Part shown: piece by piece, positions 25,395 through 35,500 of the stretch
Layout: each line of letters opens with the position of its first letter
Numbering within the stretch: position 1 is the stretch's first letter
Position numbers and translations under genes: made by a program
The notes under the pieces: generated by a model
What the model was told of the DNA's origin: nothing
The model's database searches: none
What the model saw: only the letters and a program-made list of their open reading frames with translations
Origin: PoT sp049331405
GTDB taxonomy: Bacteria; Planctomycetota; Planctomycetia; Isosphaerales; Isosphaeraceae
NCBI RefSeq assembly: GCF_049331405.1
Contig: NZ_CP186274.1
Span: forward strand, 3,286,001 to 3,350,000
DNA: 64,000 nucleotides
Direction: 5' to 3'

Positions 25395-26537
25395 ATGTCG
25401 CATCCATCCACCAACAAGTCGAGGTCACTCGTTGGCAATGGCGAGGACGCACTGGCTCGGGCGGGGGGCGGACGCCCGCAACTCCTCTCGCAGTTGCCCT
25501 GCTCATTGTATTGCTCGCCCGGCTTCATCGCGGGCATCGCCGTCTTCGAGCTCCTCTTCGCCCTGGTCCTCTTCGGCGTGATGTCGACGAAGCGGCGAGA
25601 GCCGGAGGTCCTGGAGTCCGAGCCTGTCGTCGAGGCCGCCCCGCTGGCACCGACGCCGGTTGTCGAGCCACCGAAGGCCGAAGACAAGGCGCAGGTCCCG
25701 ATCGTCGCGAACAAGGCGGGCGAGGCCCCCAAGCAGGAGAAGGCTCCCGAGCCCGCCGCCGTCGGCGAGGCCAAGAAGCCTCAGGAGCCGGCGAAGACCG
25801 AAACGACCGTCGCGAACGCCGCGGCCCCTACGCCTACGCCGTCTCCGGTCCCGACGCCTGCGCCCGCGGTGGCGACGACCGCCAGCCCCACTCCGCCTCC
25901 CACGCCGGAGGTCGCGCCGGCCGAGGAGGAGATCTTCGGGACACTCGGTACTCTGATCGACCCCTTGCAGGACTGCAAGGTCCAGCGCGATGGCAAGAGC
26001 GTGACGTTCCAGATCCCTCCGACGCTCCATATTTTCCATCCCGACGGGAACGTGAACGACGCGCCACGAGCCTTGATGGACGCCACGGGCGACTTCGTCG
26101 CGCAGGTGAAGGTGGCGGGGAGCATCAAGCCCGGCACCACGCCCTTCCCGCAAGTCCCGTTCACCTTCCAGGGGGCCGGGATCCTCGTCTGGCTCGACGC
26201 GAATAACTACCTTCGGCTCGAGCGGGCGGTCTCCTACAGCGACCGAGGCTTGGTACATCACGTCGTCATCGAGAGCCGCAACGACGGCCGCCAGGGGCGC
26301 GGGGCCATGATCCCCGTCCGCGACGGGGCCATCACGCTCAGGGTCGAGCGCAAGGCGGGCGAATTCACCTGCACCTATTCGTCCGACGGCAAGAGCTGGC
26401 TGCCAGTCAAGAAGATCTCGAACAACTTGCCCGCCAGGCTGAGCGTCGGGATCTCCGCCACCAACGCCGCACCGCGACCGTTCCCGGCACGCTTCGAGGA
26501 CTTCAGCCTGTCGAAGTCGTCGGGCAGGGCAGGGTAA
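25395..26537 (+). CDS. membrane-anchored protein with a DUF1349-like domain
   Basis: A 380-residue protein. A single hydrophobic segment near residues 43-63 (FIAGIAVFELLFALVLFGVM) anchors it. Residues 65-190 are a Pro/Ala/Glu/Lys-rich linker like that of TonB. Residues 190-375 form a concanavalin-like beta sandwich of the DUF1349 kind (GILVWLDANNYLRLERAV, CTYSSDGKSWLPVKKI, VGISATNAAPRPFPARFEDF). The C-terminal domain is probably extracytoplasmic and may bind a carbohydrate; no catalytic residues are evident. It has its own promoter and terminator, so it is monocistronic. Confidence 0.78.
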   Translation: MSHPSTNKSRSLVGNGEDALARAGGGRPQLLSQLPCSLYCSPGFIAGIAVFELLFALVLFGVMSTKRREPEVLESEPVVEAAPLAPTPVVEPPKAEDKAQVPIVANKAGEAPKQEKAPEPAAVGEAKKPQEPAKTETTVANAAAPTPTPSPVPTPAPAVATTASPTPPPTPEVAPAEEEIFGTLGTLIDPLQDCKVQRDGKSVTFQIPPTLHIFHPDGNVNDAPRALMDATGDFVAQVKVAGSIKPGTTPFPQVPFTFQGAGILVWLDANNYLRLERAVSYSDRGLVHHVVIESRNDGRQGRGAMIPVRDGAITLRVERKAGEFTCTYSSDGKSWLPVKKISNNLPARLSVGISATNAAPRPFPARFEDFSLSKSSGRAG

Positions 26538-26547
26538 GACGAAAAGA

Positions 26548-26584
26548 CTCCTCCCGCTCAGAATCTGGCAGGAGGAGCCTTTTT
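26548..26584 (+). terminator. bidirectional hairpin terminator
   Basis: Arms CTCCTCC (26548-26554) and GGAGGAG (26571-26577), then CCTTTTT. On the minus strand the same hairpin is followed by TCTTTTC, so it can also end the convergent Anbu transcript. Confidence 0.8.
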
Positions 26585-26611
26585 GCGTTCATCGGTAGAG
26601 CGCCAATCCAC

Positions 26612-27355
26612 TCAGGCGGTCGGCTCGGCCTGCTGGAATTCGATCGGCGGCAACTCCTGCACAGCGCGCCTCAAGGCCTGCTCCCAGTGCGAGTGGATCG
26701 CGAGCAGGTCGGGATCCTTGGCGAGGAACCGGCGTTGCCGCGAGACTCGTAGTTCGTCACGCCTGTAGATCATGAGGTCGATCGGCGGGCCGACCGTGAC
26801 GTTCGATTGCATGGTCGAGTCGAGCGATATCAGAGCATAGCGCGCGGCGTCTTCCAGCGTCGTCTGATCGTGGCGGACGCCTCGATCGAGGATCGGCCGG
26901 CCGTATTTGCATTCGCCGATCTGGAGGAAGGGGGAGTCGTCCGTTGCCCGAAGCGGGTTGCCCTGGGGATAGATCAGGTAGAGGTCGTGCTTCTCCCCCC
27001 TGATCTGCCCGGCCAGGATGATGTTCACGTTGAACGAGAGGTCGTCCTGCTCGAGGGCCTGGCGGTCGATCGAAGAGACCCGCCGCACCTGGTCGCCGAC
27101 GACCCTCGCGGCGTCGTACATCGACTTGACGCTCGCGAGCCCCTGACCTTGCTCGAAGTCGCGGCGCAGGAGGGTCACGATCGACTGCGAGCAGGAGAGG
27201 CTGCCGCTCGTCAGCAGGACGAAGAGGCGTTCCCCAGGTTCGACGAACGTGTGCATCTTCCGGGTGACGTTGACCTGATCGTAGCTGGCATTCGAGCGGG
27301 AATCCGAGGCCAACACCAGGCCTTCCCTGGTCATGATCCCCACGCAGTATGTCAT
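26612..27355 (-). CDS. Anbu-type proteasome-related peptidase
   Basis: A 247-residue Ntn hydrolase of the Anbu family (bacterial proteasome-homologue, relative of HslV and the 20S beta subunit). After removal of Met1 the chain begins TYCVGIMTREGLVLASDSRS, so Thr2 becomes the N-terminal catalytic nucleophile; ASDSR supplies the conserved Asp. The start at 27355 is required for this N-terminus, although the frame is open for 65 more codons upstream. It is the last gene of the minus-strand cluster with transglutaminase, alpha-E and ATP-grasp genes. By genomic association it is thought to process the peptide-like product of that cluster; its natural substrate is not known. Confidence 0.9.
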   Translation of the reverse strand: MTYCVGIMTREGLVLASDSRSNASYDQVNVTRKMHTFVEPGERLFVLLTSGSLSCSQSIVTLLRRDFEQGQGLASVKSMYDAARVVGDQVRRVSSIDRQALEQDDLSFNVNIILAGQIRGEKHDLYLIYPQGNPLRATDDSPFLQIGECKYGRPILDRGVRHDQTTLEDAARYALISLDSTMQSNVTVGPPIDLMIYRRDELRVSRQRRFLAKDPDLLAIHSHWEQALRRAVQELPPIEFQQAEPTA

Positions 27356-27727
27356 CGCCTCTACCTTTCTCGACCCCTTGGAACTGCTCGCGTCGACGCG
27401 CAGCCCGATCGTCTCACACGAGGACGTGCATCGGGCCTGACCTGATTGAGCAATAAAGACCTGCCACCTCGATCGTTGATCCTCTGGCTTCGACCGGGAT
27501 CGTACAAGAGGAATTCCGCGATCATCGAGGTGAACGACGGCACGAGTCACCGCGGCGGTGACTTTCGAACCGAACGCTGAATGTCATCGCGAGCGAACGG
27601 AGGTGTCTTCGCCCCTCGACCCGGCTCGCGATCTTCCGTTCCGCCGAGAATCGATCGGCGATCGAACCGCACCGCTCGCGTTGAGGCGAGGGGATGCGAC
27701 CCGATGTGAGTCGCCAGCGACTGCGGA
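27356..27727. other. 372-bp spacer between transglutaminase and Anbu genes
   Basis: No supported gene. The space is unusually long for a gene cluster whose other gaps are 1-105 bp, so the Anbu gene may have its own promoter here on the minus strand. No clear promoter or hairpin was recognised. Confidence 0.4.
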
Positions 27728-28753
27728 TTACTTCTGCTGCTGTTGCTGCTGGCCTTGCTGCTGATGGAGCCCCGAGCGAGCGCTACGCTGGTTGGGATAG
27801 GGGCTCCGCGAGGAGCGCTGGGTCTGCACGGAGGACCCCATCCGCTGCGACTGGAACTGCGAGAAGCTCGAAGATCCGGGGCGAAGTCCCATGGGGGCCC
27901 ACTCGTTCCACTCCATCGGGATCCGGTCGATGGCCTCGACCTTGACCACGACATTCATGGTTTCCTCGGCGCGCCCCTTCCACAGGCCGCGGTTGGGGGG
28001 AACGTCCGAGTAGTCTCGCCCGACGGCGGTGAGGACGTGGCCATCGGCGACGAAGTCATTCCGGGTCGGATCCACGTCGACCCAGCCGACCTTGGGCCCT
28101 GCCCAGAACTGGGCCCAGGCATGGGTCGCGATCTCGCCCGTTTCGTTGATGTAGCCGCTGACATAGCGAGCCGGAAGCCCGACGCCCCGGCAGGCCCCGA
28201 TGAAGAGGTGCGCGAAATCCTGGCAGACGCCACAGCCGAGATCCAACGCCTCGCTCACCGGCGTGTTGGCCGACGTCACCTTGCGCTCGAACTTGATCCG
28301 GTTCCGGACCGCTTCCATCAGGCTACGCACCACCCCGGCCAGGGCACCCGAGGGTTTGGGAAGCTCGGAGACGAAGGCGGTCAGCGCGGGGCTCTTGTTG
28401 ACGAGGGGGCTGTGCTGAGAGAACTCGGCGGCCTCGATCGCGTCCATCCCGGCGCCGTCCTCCGGCCACTCGACGCCGTTCAAGCGTTCGAGCCCGCTCC
28501 GGCGATGTGTCCGGACGTAGCTCGTGGCCAGGATCGCGAGCTCTTTGTAGAAGGTCGCGACGTTGAAGAGGTCGACGCGATTGCTGAATCCATCCCGATA
28601 CGAGGTCACCGGCGCCTGCGGGCTGATCCGCAGGTTATAGCCCATCGAGGTCTGGTCTTCGTTCGATGGCGGGGCCATCCGGACCTCGAACACCGTCTCG
28701 GACACCGGAGCCGTGTAATTGAGCCTCGTTTCGTGGGAGACGCGCAATAACAT
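27728..28753 (-). CDS. transglutaminase-like cysteine protease family protein
   Basis: A 341-residue protein. The N-terminal Bact_transglu_N beta domain (residues 1-90) precedes a transglutaminase core with Cys177 in GCGVCQDFAH, His211 in ATHAWAQF and Asp226/228 in WVDVDPTRN, a complete Cys-His-Asp triad. Members act as peptidases or amide transferases. The last 45 residues are an unusual Ser/Gln/Arg-rich tail ending in HQQQGQQQQQQK. The gene lies 105 bp downstream of the alpha-E gene on the same strand, in a family set that recurs in many bacteria. Cytoplasmic location is inferred from the lack of a signal peptide. Confidence 0.9.
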   Translation of the reverse strand: MLLRVSHETRLNYTAPVSETVFEVRMAPPSNEDQTSMGYNLRISPQAPVTSYRDGFSNRVDLFNVATFYKELAILATSYVRTHRRSGLERLNGVEWPEDGAGMDAIEAAEFSQHSPLVNKSPALTAFVSELPKPSGALAGVVRSLMEAVRNRIKFERKVTSANTPVSEALDLGCGVCQDFAHLFIGACRGVGLPARYVSGYINETGEIATHAWAQFWAGPKVGWVDVDPTRNDFVADGHVLTAVGRDYSDVPPNRGLWKGRAEETMNVVVKVEAIDRIPMEWNEWAPMGLRPGSSSFSQFQSQRMGSSVQTQRSSRSPYPNQRSARSGLHQQQGQQQQQQK

Positions 28754-28858
28754 GGAGAGAGCCTCGGTTCAACGTACGGCCTGGGAGAGGGGGCCGGCCT
28801 CCTTTCAAGAGGCCGGCCGACCCGCGTTACGCGGCGTTTCGCCGCGAAACCGTGACGA

Positions 28859-29827
28859 TCACGAAAAGAAGTACGCGTGGTGGATCTCGTCGCCGATCCG
28901 GTTGCATGAGTCCTGGATGCTTGTGAGGAACTTCGACAACCCCTGGCTGAAGATCTCGCCGACGTCGATGTAGCGGAGCTCGCTGTCCAGACGGCCCAGG
29001 CGACGCTCGGCCTCGGTGCCGTATTCGTCCTCGTCGCCCCCGGCGATCTCGTGCAGGGACTCCCAGCAGCGGGCGACGCAGAATCGCATCGCTCGCGGGA
29101 AGTCGGGGTCGAGCACGAGGTAACGGACGACCCCCTCGGGATCGATCCGCTCGTGGTGTTCGCGGAGGTACGTCTCGTAGGCCGAGCAACTCCGGAGGAG
29201 GCTCGACCAGTGGACGATCGGCAGGGTCAGGTCGGCGACCTCCCTCCCCTCGTTGACCCCGCCGAGGCGGACGTTGAGGATCCGGCTGATCTGGTTCACG
29301 CGTTCGAGGTAGCGGCCCACCTGGAGGAAGTGGAAGACCTCGGCGCGGGGCAAGGTCCCGTCCACGATCCCGTCGAACAGGATGCAGGACCGCTTGATCG
29401 AGTCGTAGAAGCGAGGCGGGCTGGCGGCGAACCGCCGCTGGGCCTTCTTGCTGCAGAGGTAGAGGTAGACCTGATTGACGTGGCTCCAGGCCTCGCCGCT
29501 CAAGGTCTCCTGCGTGGCCCTCGCGTTCTCTCGGGCCCTGGCGAGCATGGAGAGGATCGAGTGGCTGTTCTGCCGCTCGAACGTCAGGAAGCGGAGGACC
29601 GTGTCCCGATCCTTCTCCTCGCCGGTGTGGGACTTCTCGAAGGCCTCCCGGCAGTTGAGGATCGTCAGGACGCTCTCGATCGGGCCGAGGGACGACGTCC
29701 CCTCGGTGGTGATGCTGCTGGCATCGAGCTCGAGGTGGAACCCGACGTCGAGCAAGCGGGCCACGTTCTCAGCACGCTCGATGTAGCGGCTGATCCAGTA
29801 GAGGTTTTCGGCGACGCGGCTGAGCAT
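28859..29827 (-). CDS. alpha-E domain-containing protein
   Basis: A 322-residue, mainly helical protein of the alpha-E (DUF403) family. The N-terminus MLSRVAENLYWISRYIERAENVARLLDV is the family signature (positions 1-28; the core is NLYWISRYIERAENVAR), and acidic/aromatic helices follow (VFHFLQVGRYLERVNQISRI). The family always occurs next to a circularly permuted ATP-grasp protein, sometimes fused to it, and is thought to assist its peptide-ligase reaction. The stop of the ATP-grasp gene and this ATG are separated by one base, so translation is probably coupled. No catalytic residue can be named. Confidence 0.9.
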   Translation of the reverse strand: MLSRVAENLYWISRYIERAENVARLLDVGFHLELDASSITTEGTSSLGPIESVLTILNCREAFEKSHTGEEKDRDTVLRFLTFERQNSHSILSMLARARENARATQETLSGEAWSHVNQVYLYLCSKKAQRRFAASPPRFYDSIKRSCILFDGIVDGTLPRAEVFHFLQVGRYLERVNQISRILNVRLGGVNEGREVADLTLPIVHWSSLLRSCSAYETYLREHHERIDPEGVVRYLVLDPDFPRAMRFCVARCWESLHEIAGGDEDEYGTEAERRLGRLDSELRYIDVGEIFSQGLSKFLTSIQDSCNRIGDEIHHAYFFS

Positions 29828-29828
29828 C

Positions 29829-31328
29829 TTAGGCAGCTCCCTCCAGCGCCGACTTGGGTCCGGGGGGCTTCCCGCGGAGGACCCAGGTATCTTTCGTGCC
29901 GCCCCCCTGCGAGCTGTTCACGACCAGGCTGCCGCGAGGCAGGGCCACGCGAGTCAGGCCGCCGGCCAGCACCTTGATCTCCTCGCCATAAAGGATGAAC
30001 GGGCGAAGGTCGACGTGCCGCCCCTCAAGGTGGTCCTCAATGAACGTGGGGTGTTGGCTGAGCGTGATCGTCGGCTGGGCGATGTAAGAACGGGGCTGGT
30101 CGCGGATCTTGTCCGCGAACTCCTGCCGCTGCTCGGCCGTCGAGGCGGGGCCGATGAGCATGCCGTAGCCACCGGAGCCGTCCACGGCCTTCACCACGAG
30201 CTTGTCGAGGTTGGCCAGGATGTGCTGCTGGTGCGACGGGATCGTCGGCCGGAACGTCTCGACGTTGTGGAGGATCGGGTCTTCCTTGAGGTAATAGCGG
30301 ATGATGTCGGGGACGAACGGATAGATCCCCTTGTCGTCCGCGACCCCGGTCCCCATCGCGTTCGCCAGGCCGACCTGGCCGGCTCTGTAGGCCCCCGTCA
30401 GGCCGGCGACGCCGAGCTGGCTGTCGCGCCTGAAGGTGAGGGGGTCGATGAAGTCGTCGTCGATCCGGCGGTAGATCACGTCGACCCGCTTGGGCCCCTG
30501 GATCGTCCGCATGAAGATCTGGCCGTTGTCGAGGAAGAGGTCGCGCCCCTCGACCAGCTCCACGCCCATCTGCCTGGCGAGATAGCTGTGCTCGAAATAG
30601 GCCGAGTTGTATGCGCCCGGCGTGAGCACGACGACGGTCGGATCCTCGCAGCCCTCGGGCGCGATGTGGCGCAACATCGCCAGCAGGTTCGAGGCGTAGT
30701 CGTCGTTTGGCAGGACGTTGTACTGCTCGAAGAGGAACGGGAAGACCTGCTTCATCACCTGCCGGTTTTTGAGCACGTAGCTGACGCCCGAGGGCGTCCG
30801 GCCATTGTCCTCGAGGACCAGGTAATTCCCCTGTGCGTCCCGGATCAGGTCGATCCCGCTGATGTGAATGTAGATGTCGCGCGGGACTCGCAGGCCGACG
30901 CATTCGCGACGGTAGCTCGACGCCCCGAGGACCAAGTCCTGCGGGAGCACGCGGTCCCTGAGGATCATCCTCGCGTGATAGACGTCGTGTATGAATAAAT
31001 TGAGGGCACGGACGCGCTGCTTCAGCCCGCGCTCGAGGTGATCCCACTCCTCGGAGGCGATCAGCCGAGGGACCGGGTCGAACGGGATGATGCGCTCGAC
31101 CCCCTGATCACGCCCGTAAACGGTGAAGGTGATCCCCTGATGCCGCATCAGCAAGTCGGCTGCGCGGCGGCGTGATTCGAATTCACCCAGTCCCCAGGCA
31201 TTGAGCCGTTGATGGAGGGCCGCGTAGTGAGGACGAATCTGCCCCGGGGCGGCGAACATCTCGTCGTACCCGGTCAGCGTGTATTCACCAAAGAGTCTCG
31301 CATCGACCCCATGACGCATCGACAACAT
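29829..31328 (-). CDS. circularly permuted ATP-grasp protein (type 2)
   Basis: A 499-residue protein of the DUF404/DUF407 family. Landmarks are GITFTVYG, LVLEDNGRTPSGVSYVLKNR (the acidic/amide metal-binding block near residue 195), VDVIYRRIDDDFIDP, LVVKAVDGSGGYGMLIGP (the glycine-rich ATP loop) and the C-terminal SSQGGGTKDTWVL. ATP-grasp enzymes activate a carboxylate as acyl phosphate and join it to an amine, so this is the likely ligase of the cluster. ATG 31328 has AGGAA at 7 nt and is preferred over upstream codons. It is the first gene of the minus-strand run. The product formed has not been determined in any organism I know of. Confidence 0.9.
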   Translation of the reverse strand: MLSMRHGVDARLFGEYTLTGYDEMFAAPGQIRPHYAALHQRLNAWGLGEFESRRRAADLLMRHQGITFTVYGRDQGVERIIPFDPVPRLIASEEWDHLERGLKQRVRALNLFIHDVYHARMILRDRVLPQDLVLGASSYRRECVGLRVPRDIYIHISGIDLIRDAQGNYLVLEDNGRTPSGVSYVLKNRQVMKQVFPFLFEQYNVLPNDDYASNLLAMLRHIAPEGCEDPTVVVLTPGAYNSAYFEHSYLARQMGVELVEGRDLFLDNGQIFMRTIQGPKRVDVIYRRIDDDFIDPLTFRRDSQLGVAGLTGAYRAGQVGLANAMGTGVADDKGIYPFVPDIIRYYLKEDPILHNVETFRPTIPSHQQHILANLDKLVVKAVDGSGGYGMLIGPASTAEQRQEFADKIRDQPRSYIAQPTITLSQHPTFIEDHLEGRHVDLRPFILYGEEIKVLAGGLTRVALPRGSLVVNSSQGGGTKDTWVLRGKPPGPKSALEGAA

Positions 31329-32508
31329 TGATGTTCCTACGTGCCTCGAGAAGAAGGATGCACTACAGTACCGCAAATCGCGCACCAGGAGGACCCATGC
31401 GGCGTAAACTCACCTGTCATCGGGTATTGGAAGAATGGGAATACCCCCAGGCCGTGATCTGGTGCCCGGAAATTGCGCAGCGGTGAGCAAGAATGCCGTG
31501 ATGTCGGGCAGGGGGTCTGCTCGGCGAGGCTCCGTCCGATGGGCCATGACGGTCCAATTCGCATTAGAGATGATCGAGCCAACAATTTGGGAGGTGGTCG
31601 ATTCTTGCCAGGAAGTCGTCACCTTCGGGCAACTATACCCCATGACGCGAGATGAGCAGGTTGCCAACATGGTCCGGCAAAATCCCCCGTCGAGCAAGAG
31701 AGTTCCAAGCAAGGTCCGTCCGAGACTGACATGAGTAAATCTTAAAAGCCTCGGACCCCTTGATCACGTTTCATGTCATTTCGCGACGGCCGAGGTCGTC
31801 GGCCTCAAATGGAATCCAATCGTGTCCATGCCTGGTTTCGAATTTCGATTGCTACGATGAGGATCTCCGCCGATCGTCCCGATCCCAACGAACCATTTCG
31901 CGATGGTCGACGAATACGCGGTAAGTTTGACAACCGTCACATTGCGGTCGGGCTGCCTGGCCAGACAAATTCGCTTCCTGGGTCGTCTGCCGTGGCTGAG
32001 GGTTTTGGTGGCACAGCGTTGAGCCGTTAGGTTCGGTGGAGATTGACGACGCGTCCTGGTGTCGAAGTTCCTTTTCATGAGTTTGGAGGCGCAACGGAAC
32101 CAATTTGAACGCCTCAGTTCGATACCGAGGATGTCGAAGGGCGGCTTCTCATGAAATTCTCTTTCTTGGTTGGGCCGCGATTTGCGACAATCTTGTTGGT
32201 TGCATTGATGGTCGCTCGGCTGCGTTAAAAGATCGCCTTAAATCGAGCCCTGTGATTGATTTCTATGACCTGGCTGAGAGTCGTCGGTTTCGGAGCGAGG
32301 TCGAGAGATAGGACGACCTCGAGAAACCGGGACGGAGTCTCGACGGCCTCGCGTTGACTGGCGGGAGAAACCAGTCATCGGCGACCCCTGGCACCATGTT
32401 GTGCACCTGGACTGAACATCGAAGCCGGTCGAGGAAGGTGGATCGTATTGGGCGTGGGAGGAATTCCGCGCGACGGTCGATTCGCCGAGGACGAATAAGG
32501 TCAGCAAC
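31329..32508. other. gene-poor divergent interval of 1.2 kb
   Basis: Upstream region of both the ATP-grasp cluster (minus) and the large surface protein gene (plus). Several overlapping open frames of 60-130 codons occur, none with motifs, signal peptides or regional codon bias. The part from about 31740 to 32300 is clearly richer in A/T than its flanks, which may mark old foreign DNA or a regulatory region. No transposase or terminal repeats were recognised. Confidence 0.45.
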
Positions 32509-35500
32509 ATGAGCCACGCATCGGAACCGCGAGCGCGCGTCGGCCGGAGGGCCGGGCTCAGGCTCGCCCGACCATGCCTCGAGGTCATGGAGGATCGACT
32601 GCTCCTCACCCAGTTTACCGTCACGAATATCTCCGACGACGGGAGCGTGGGCTCCTTGCGTTGGGCGATCCAGCAGGCGGATCAGGGGCCGGGGGGAGAC
32701 AAGATCGTCTTCGCCATCCCCGGTTCGGGCTTGCAGCAGATCCACGTCCAGACGGCCTTGCCGAAGATCACGGTCCCGCTCACGATCGACGGGACCTCTC
32801 AGCACGACTACGCGGGCGTGCCCCTGATCGCGATCGTCGGGCCGGGCGGACCTACGGGGACGAATGCGTTCGACGGGCTCGCCATCGCCGCCGGTAATAC
32901 GACGATCGAAGGCCTGGCCATCACGAACTTTGGCGGCAACGGCATCACCATAAGCGCCGGCAGCCATAATATTATTGTATCAAATTATATTGGTGTATTG
33001 CCGGGATCGCCGGGAGCCTCGCCGAATGGTGGTGACGGCATCCAGGTCTTGGCCGGGGACTCCGTCCAGATTGGGGTCGGGGACGGGAATCAGCGATTAG
33101 GCAACGTCATCTCGGGTAACGGCGGATTCGGCATCGACCTTCATGGCGGATTGACCCCGATCGCCGGGGCGATCGTCGACGCCAACTTCATCGGCACCGA
33201 TCCGACGGGGAGTTCCCGGGTCGGGAATGGGTCCGGCGGGATCTTAGCAAACGGCCTGAGCACGTCCATGATCGGCGGCTCGTTCGGTAATGTGATCTCC
33301 GGCAATAATGGCGCGGGCGTGCTCACCACCGGCAAGACCGACGGGCTCGTCATCGATAATAACCTGATCGGCAAGGCGTTCGCCGGCGACGCGAACCTCG
33401 GCAATCTCGGCGACGGCATCCGGCTCGTCTCCAGCAATAACATCATCGGCGGCCAGGCCGGCAATACGATCATGTATAACGGCAACCCCCAGACGGGGTC
33501 GGGGGCCGGTGTTTCGTTAGTGGGCGGGGTCTTAAATAACGCGATCCTTTCCAACGTCATCGCCTCGAACGTGGGCCTCGGGATCGACCTGGGAGGGAGC
33601 GGGAATCATCAGCAGCAACCCCCGACCCTCCGCGCGATGAGCCGAGGCACTCAGCCCGACTCGGTCAGCATCCTCGGCACGATGTCCGGCGTCCCGGGGC
33701 AGACGTACACGATCCAGTTCTACGCGAACAGCAAGGACGACCCGTCCGGATACGGCGAGGGGGAGGTCTTCCTCGGAAGCCAGAACCTCCGGATGGACGC
33801 CAACGGCTCGGGGGTCATCAACGCGACCTTCCTAAGGGCAGTCCCGCTGGGATATACCCTCACCGCGACCGCGACCGACGCCTCCGGCAATACGTCGGGG
33901 TTCGCGAGGAACCTCCCGACCACCGATACGCCCGACGTCGCCGTGGGCATCCAGCCGACCTCGGGACGGCTCGCCGTCGGGGACTCGCAAACCTATCTCA
34001 TCACGGTGACGAATGTGGGGGCCGTCGTGGCCTTGGGCGTCACGGTGACGGACTTCCTGCCCGCCGGGACCGCGCTCGTCAGCGCGACGACCACGGGGGC
34101 GCTCGCGACCGGCTCGAACTCACTCATCGTCAACTTCGGGAACCTCCGGCCGGGCGACACCGGGACGCTCACGGTGGTGGTGCGGACGACGGCCGCGGCT
34201 GCCCCCTCGATCACGAACACCGCCATCGTCGCGACCATCTCGGGCGACAACAACGCGGGGAACAACGTCGCGAGCGTGACCACGCCGGTGGGGAACGTCA
34301 GCGACCTCTCGGTCCAGGTTCAGGCCTCGGACGCGAAGGCGATCGAGGGGCAAACCGTCACCTACACCGTGACTCTGACCAACCTGGGTCCGAACGACGC
34401 CTCGGGCGTGACCCTGATCGACACGCTGCCGGCGGGGACGACCATCGTCTCGGCCAGCTCCTCGCTGGGGCAGACCGCCATCAACGGCAGCGTGATCACG
34501 ACCACTCTGGCGAGCCTGGCCCTGTCCGACGGCCCGGTCATCCTCACGGTTGTCGTCCTCCCCTCGGCCGACCCCGACGTGCCGATCTACACCAACACCG
34601 CGACCGTCACGTCGTCGACCTTCGACCCGAGTCTCGGCAACAACACGGCCTCGGCCAGCACGATCGTCTCGAACCTCGCGCTTTCCCTCGCGGCGCCCGC
34701 CGCGGTCCAGGTCGGGGACGAGCTCACCTATACCGCGCAGCTCACGAACGTCGGGACGACGACGGCCACCGGCATCTCGGTCGCCGGCCTGATCCCGGCG
34801 GGCCTGGTCTTCAACGGCGGCTTCCCGGGGGCCGCCATCGACGCGAATGGGAACATCGTCGCGACGGTCGCGAGCCTTGCGCCCGGCGAGACGATCAGCA
34901 TCCCGCTCTCGTTCCAGGTTACGCAGGCGGCGAGTTCGAACGTCGCCTTCAACCTCGCCGCGACCTTGCCGCCGTCCGACGTCCACCTTGCCGAGGCGTC
35001 CGCCTCGACCGACGTGCAGACCGTGGCGAATCTCGGCGTCGTCATCAGGCCGCACGAAGGCTCGATCCTCGCGGGTCAGACGGCGACCTATGACCTCGTC
35101 GTGACGAACCAGGGGCCCTCGGAGGCGACCGGCGTCATCCTCCGCGGGGCGATCCCGGCGGGCGTCACGATCAAGTCGATCGCGACGAGTCAGGGGGACT
35201 TCACCGCCAGCGATGGCGGGTTCGACGTCGAGCTCGCGAATCTGCTGCCGGGGATCTCGGCGACAGTCACCGTCGTCGTGCAGGCTGGGAACGCGGCACC
35301 GTCGTTCACGCTCTCGGCGAACGTCGTGGCGAACGTCTTCGACTCGGATCCGTCCGATAACTTCGCCTCGGTCACGACGGCCGTCGCCCCGAGCGCGAAC
35401 CTCTCGGTGCAGGTCACGCCGCCGAACGGGCCCCTCTTCGTGGGTCGAGCGTTCCCGTACATCGTCACCGTGACCAATCACGGGCCATACGACGCCACGA

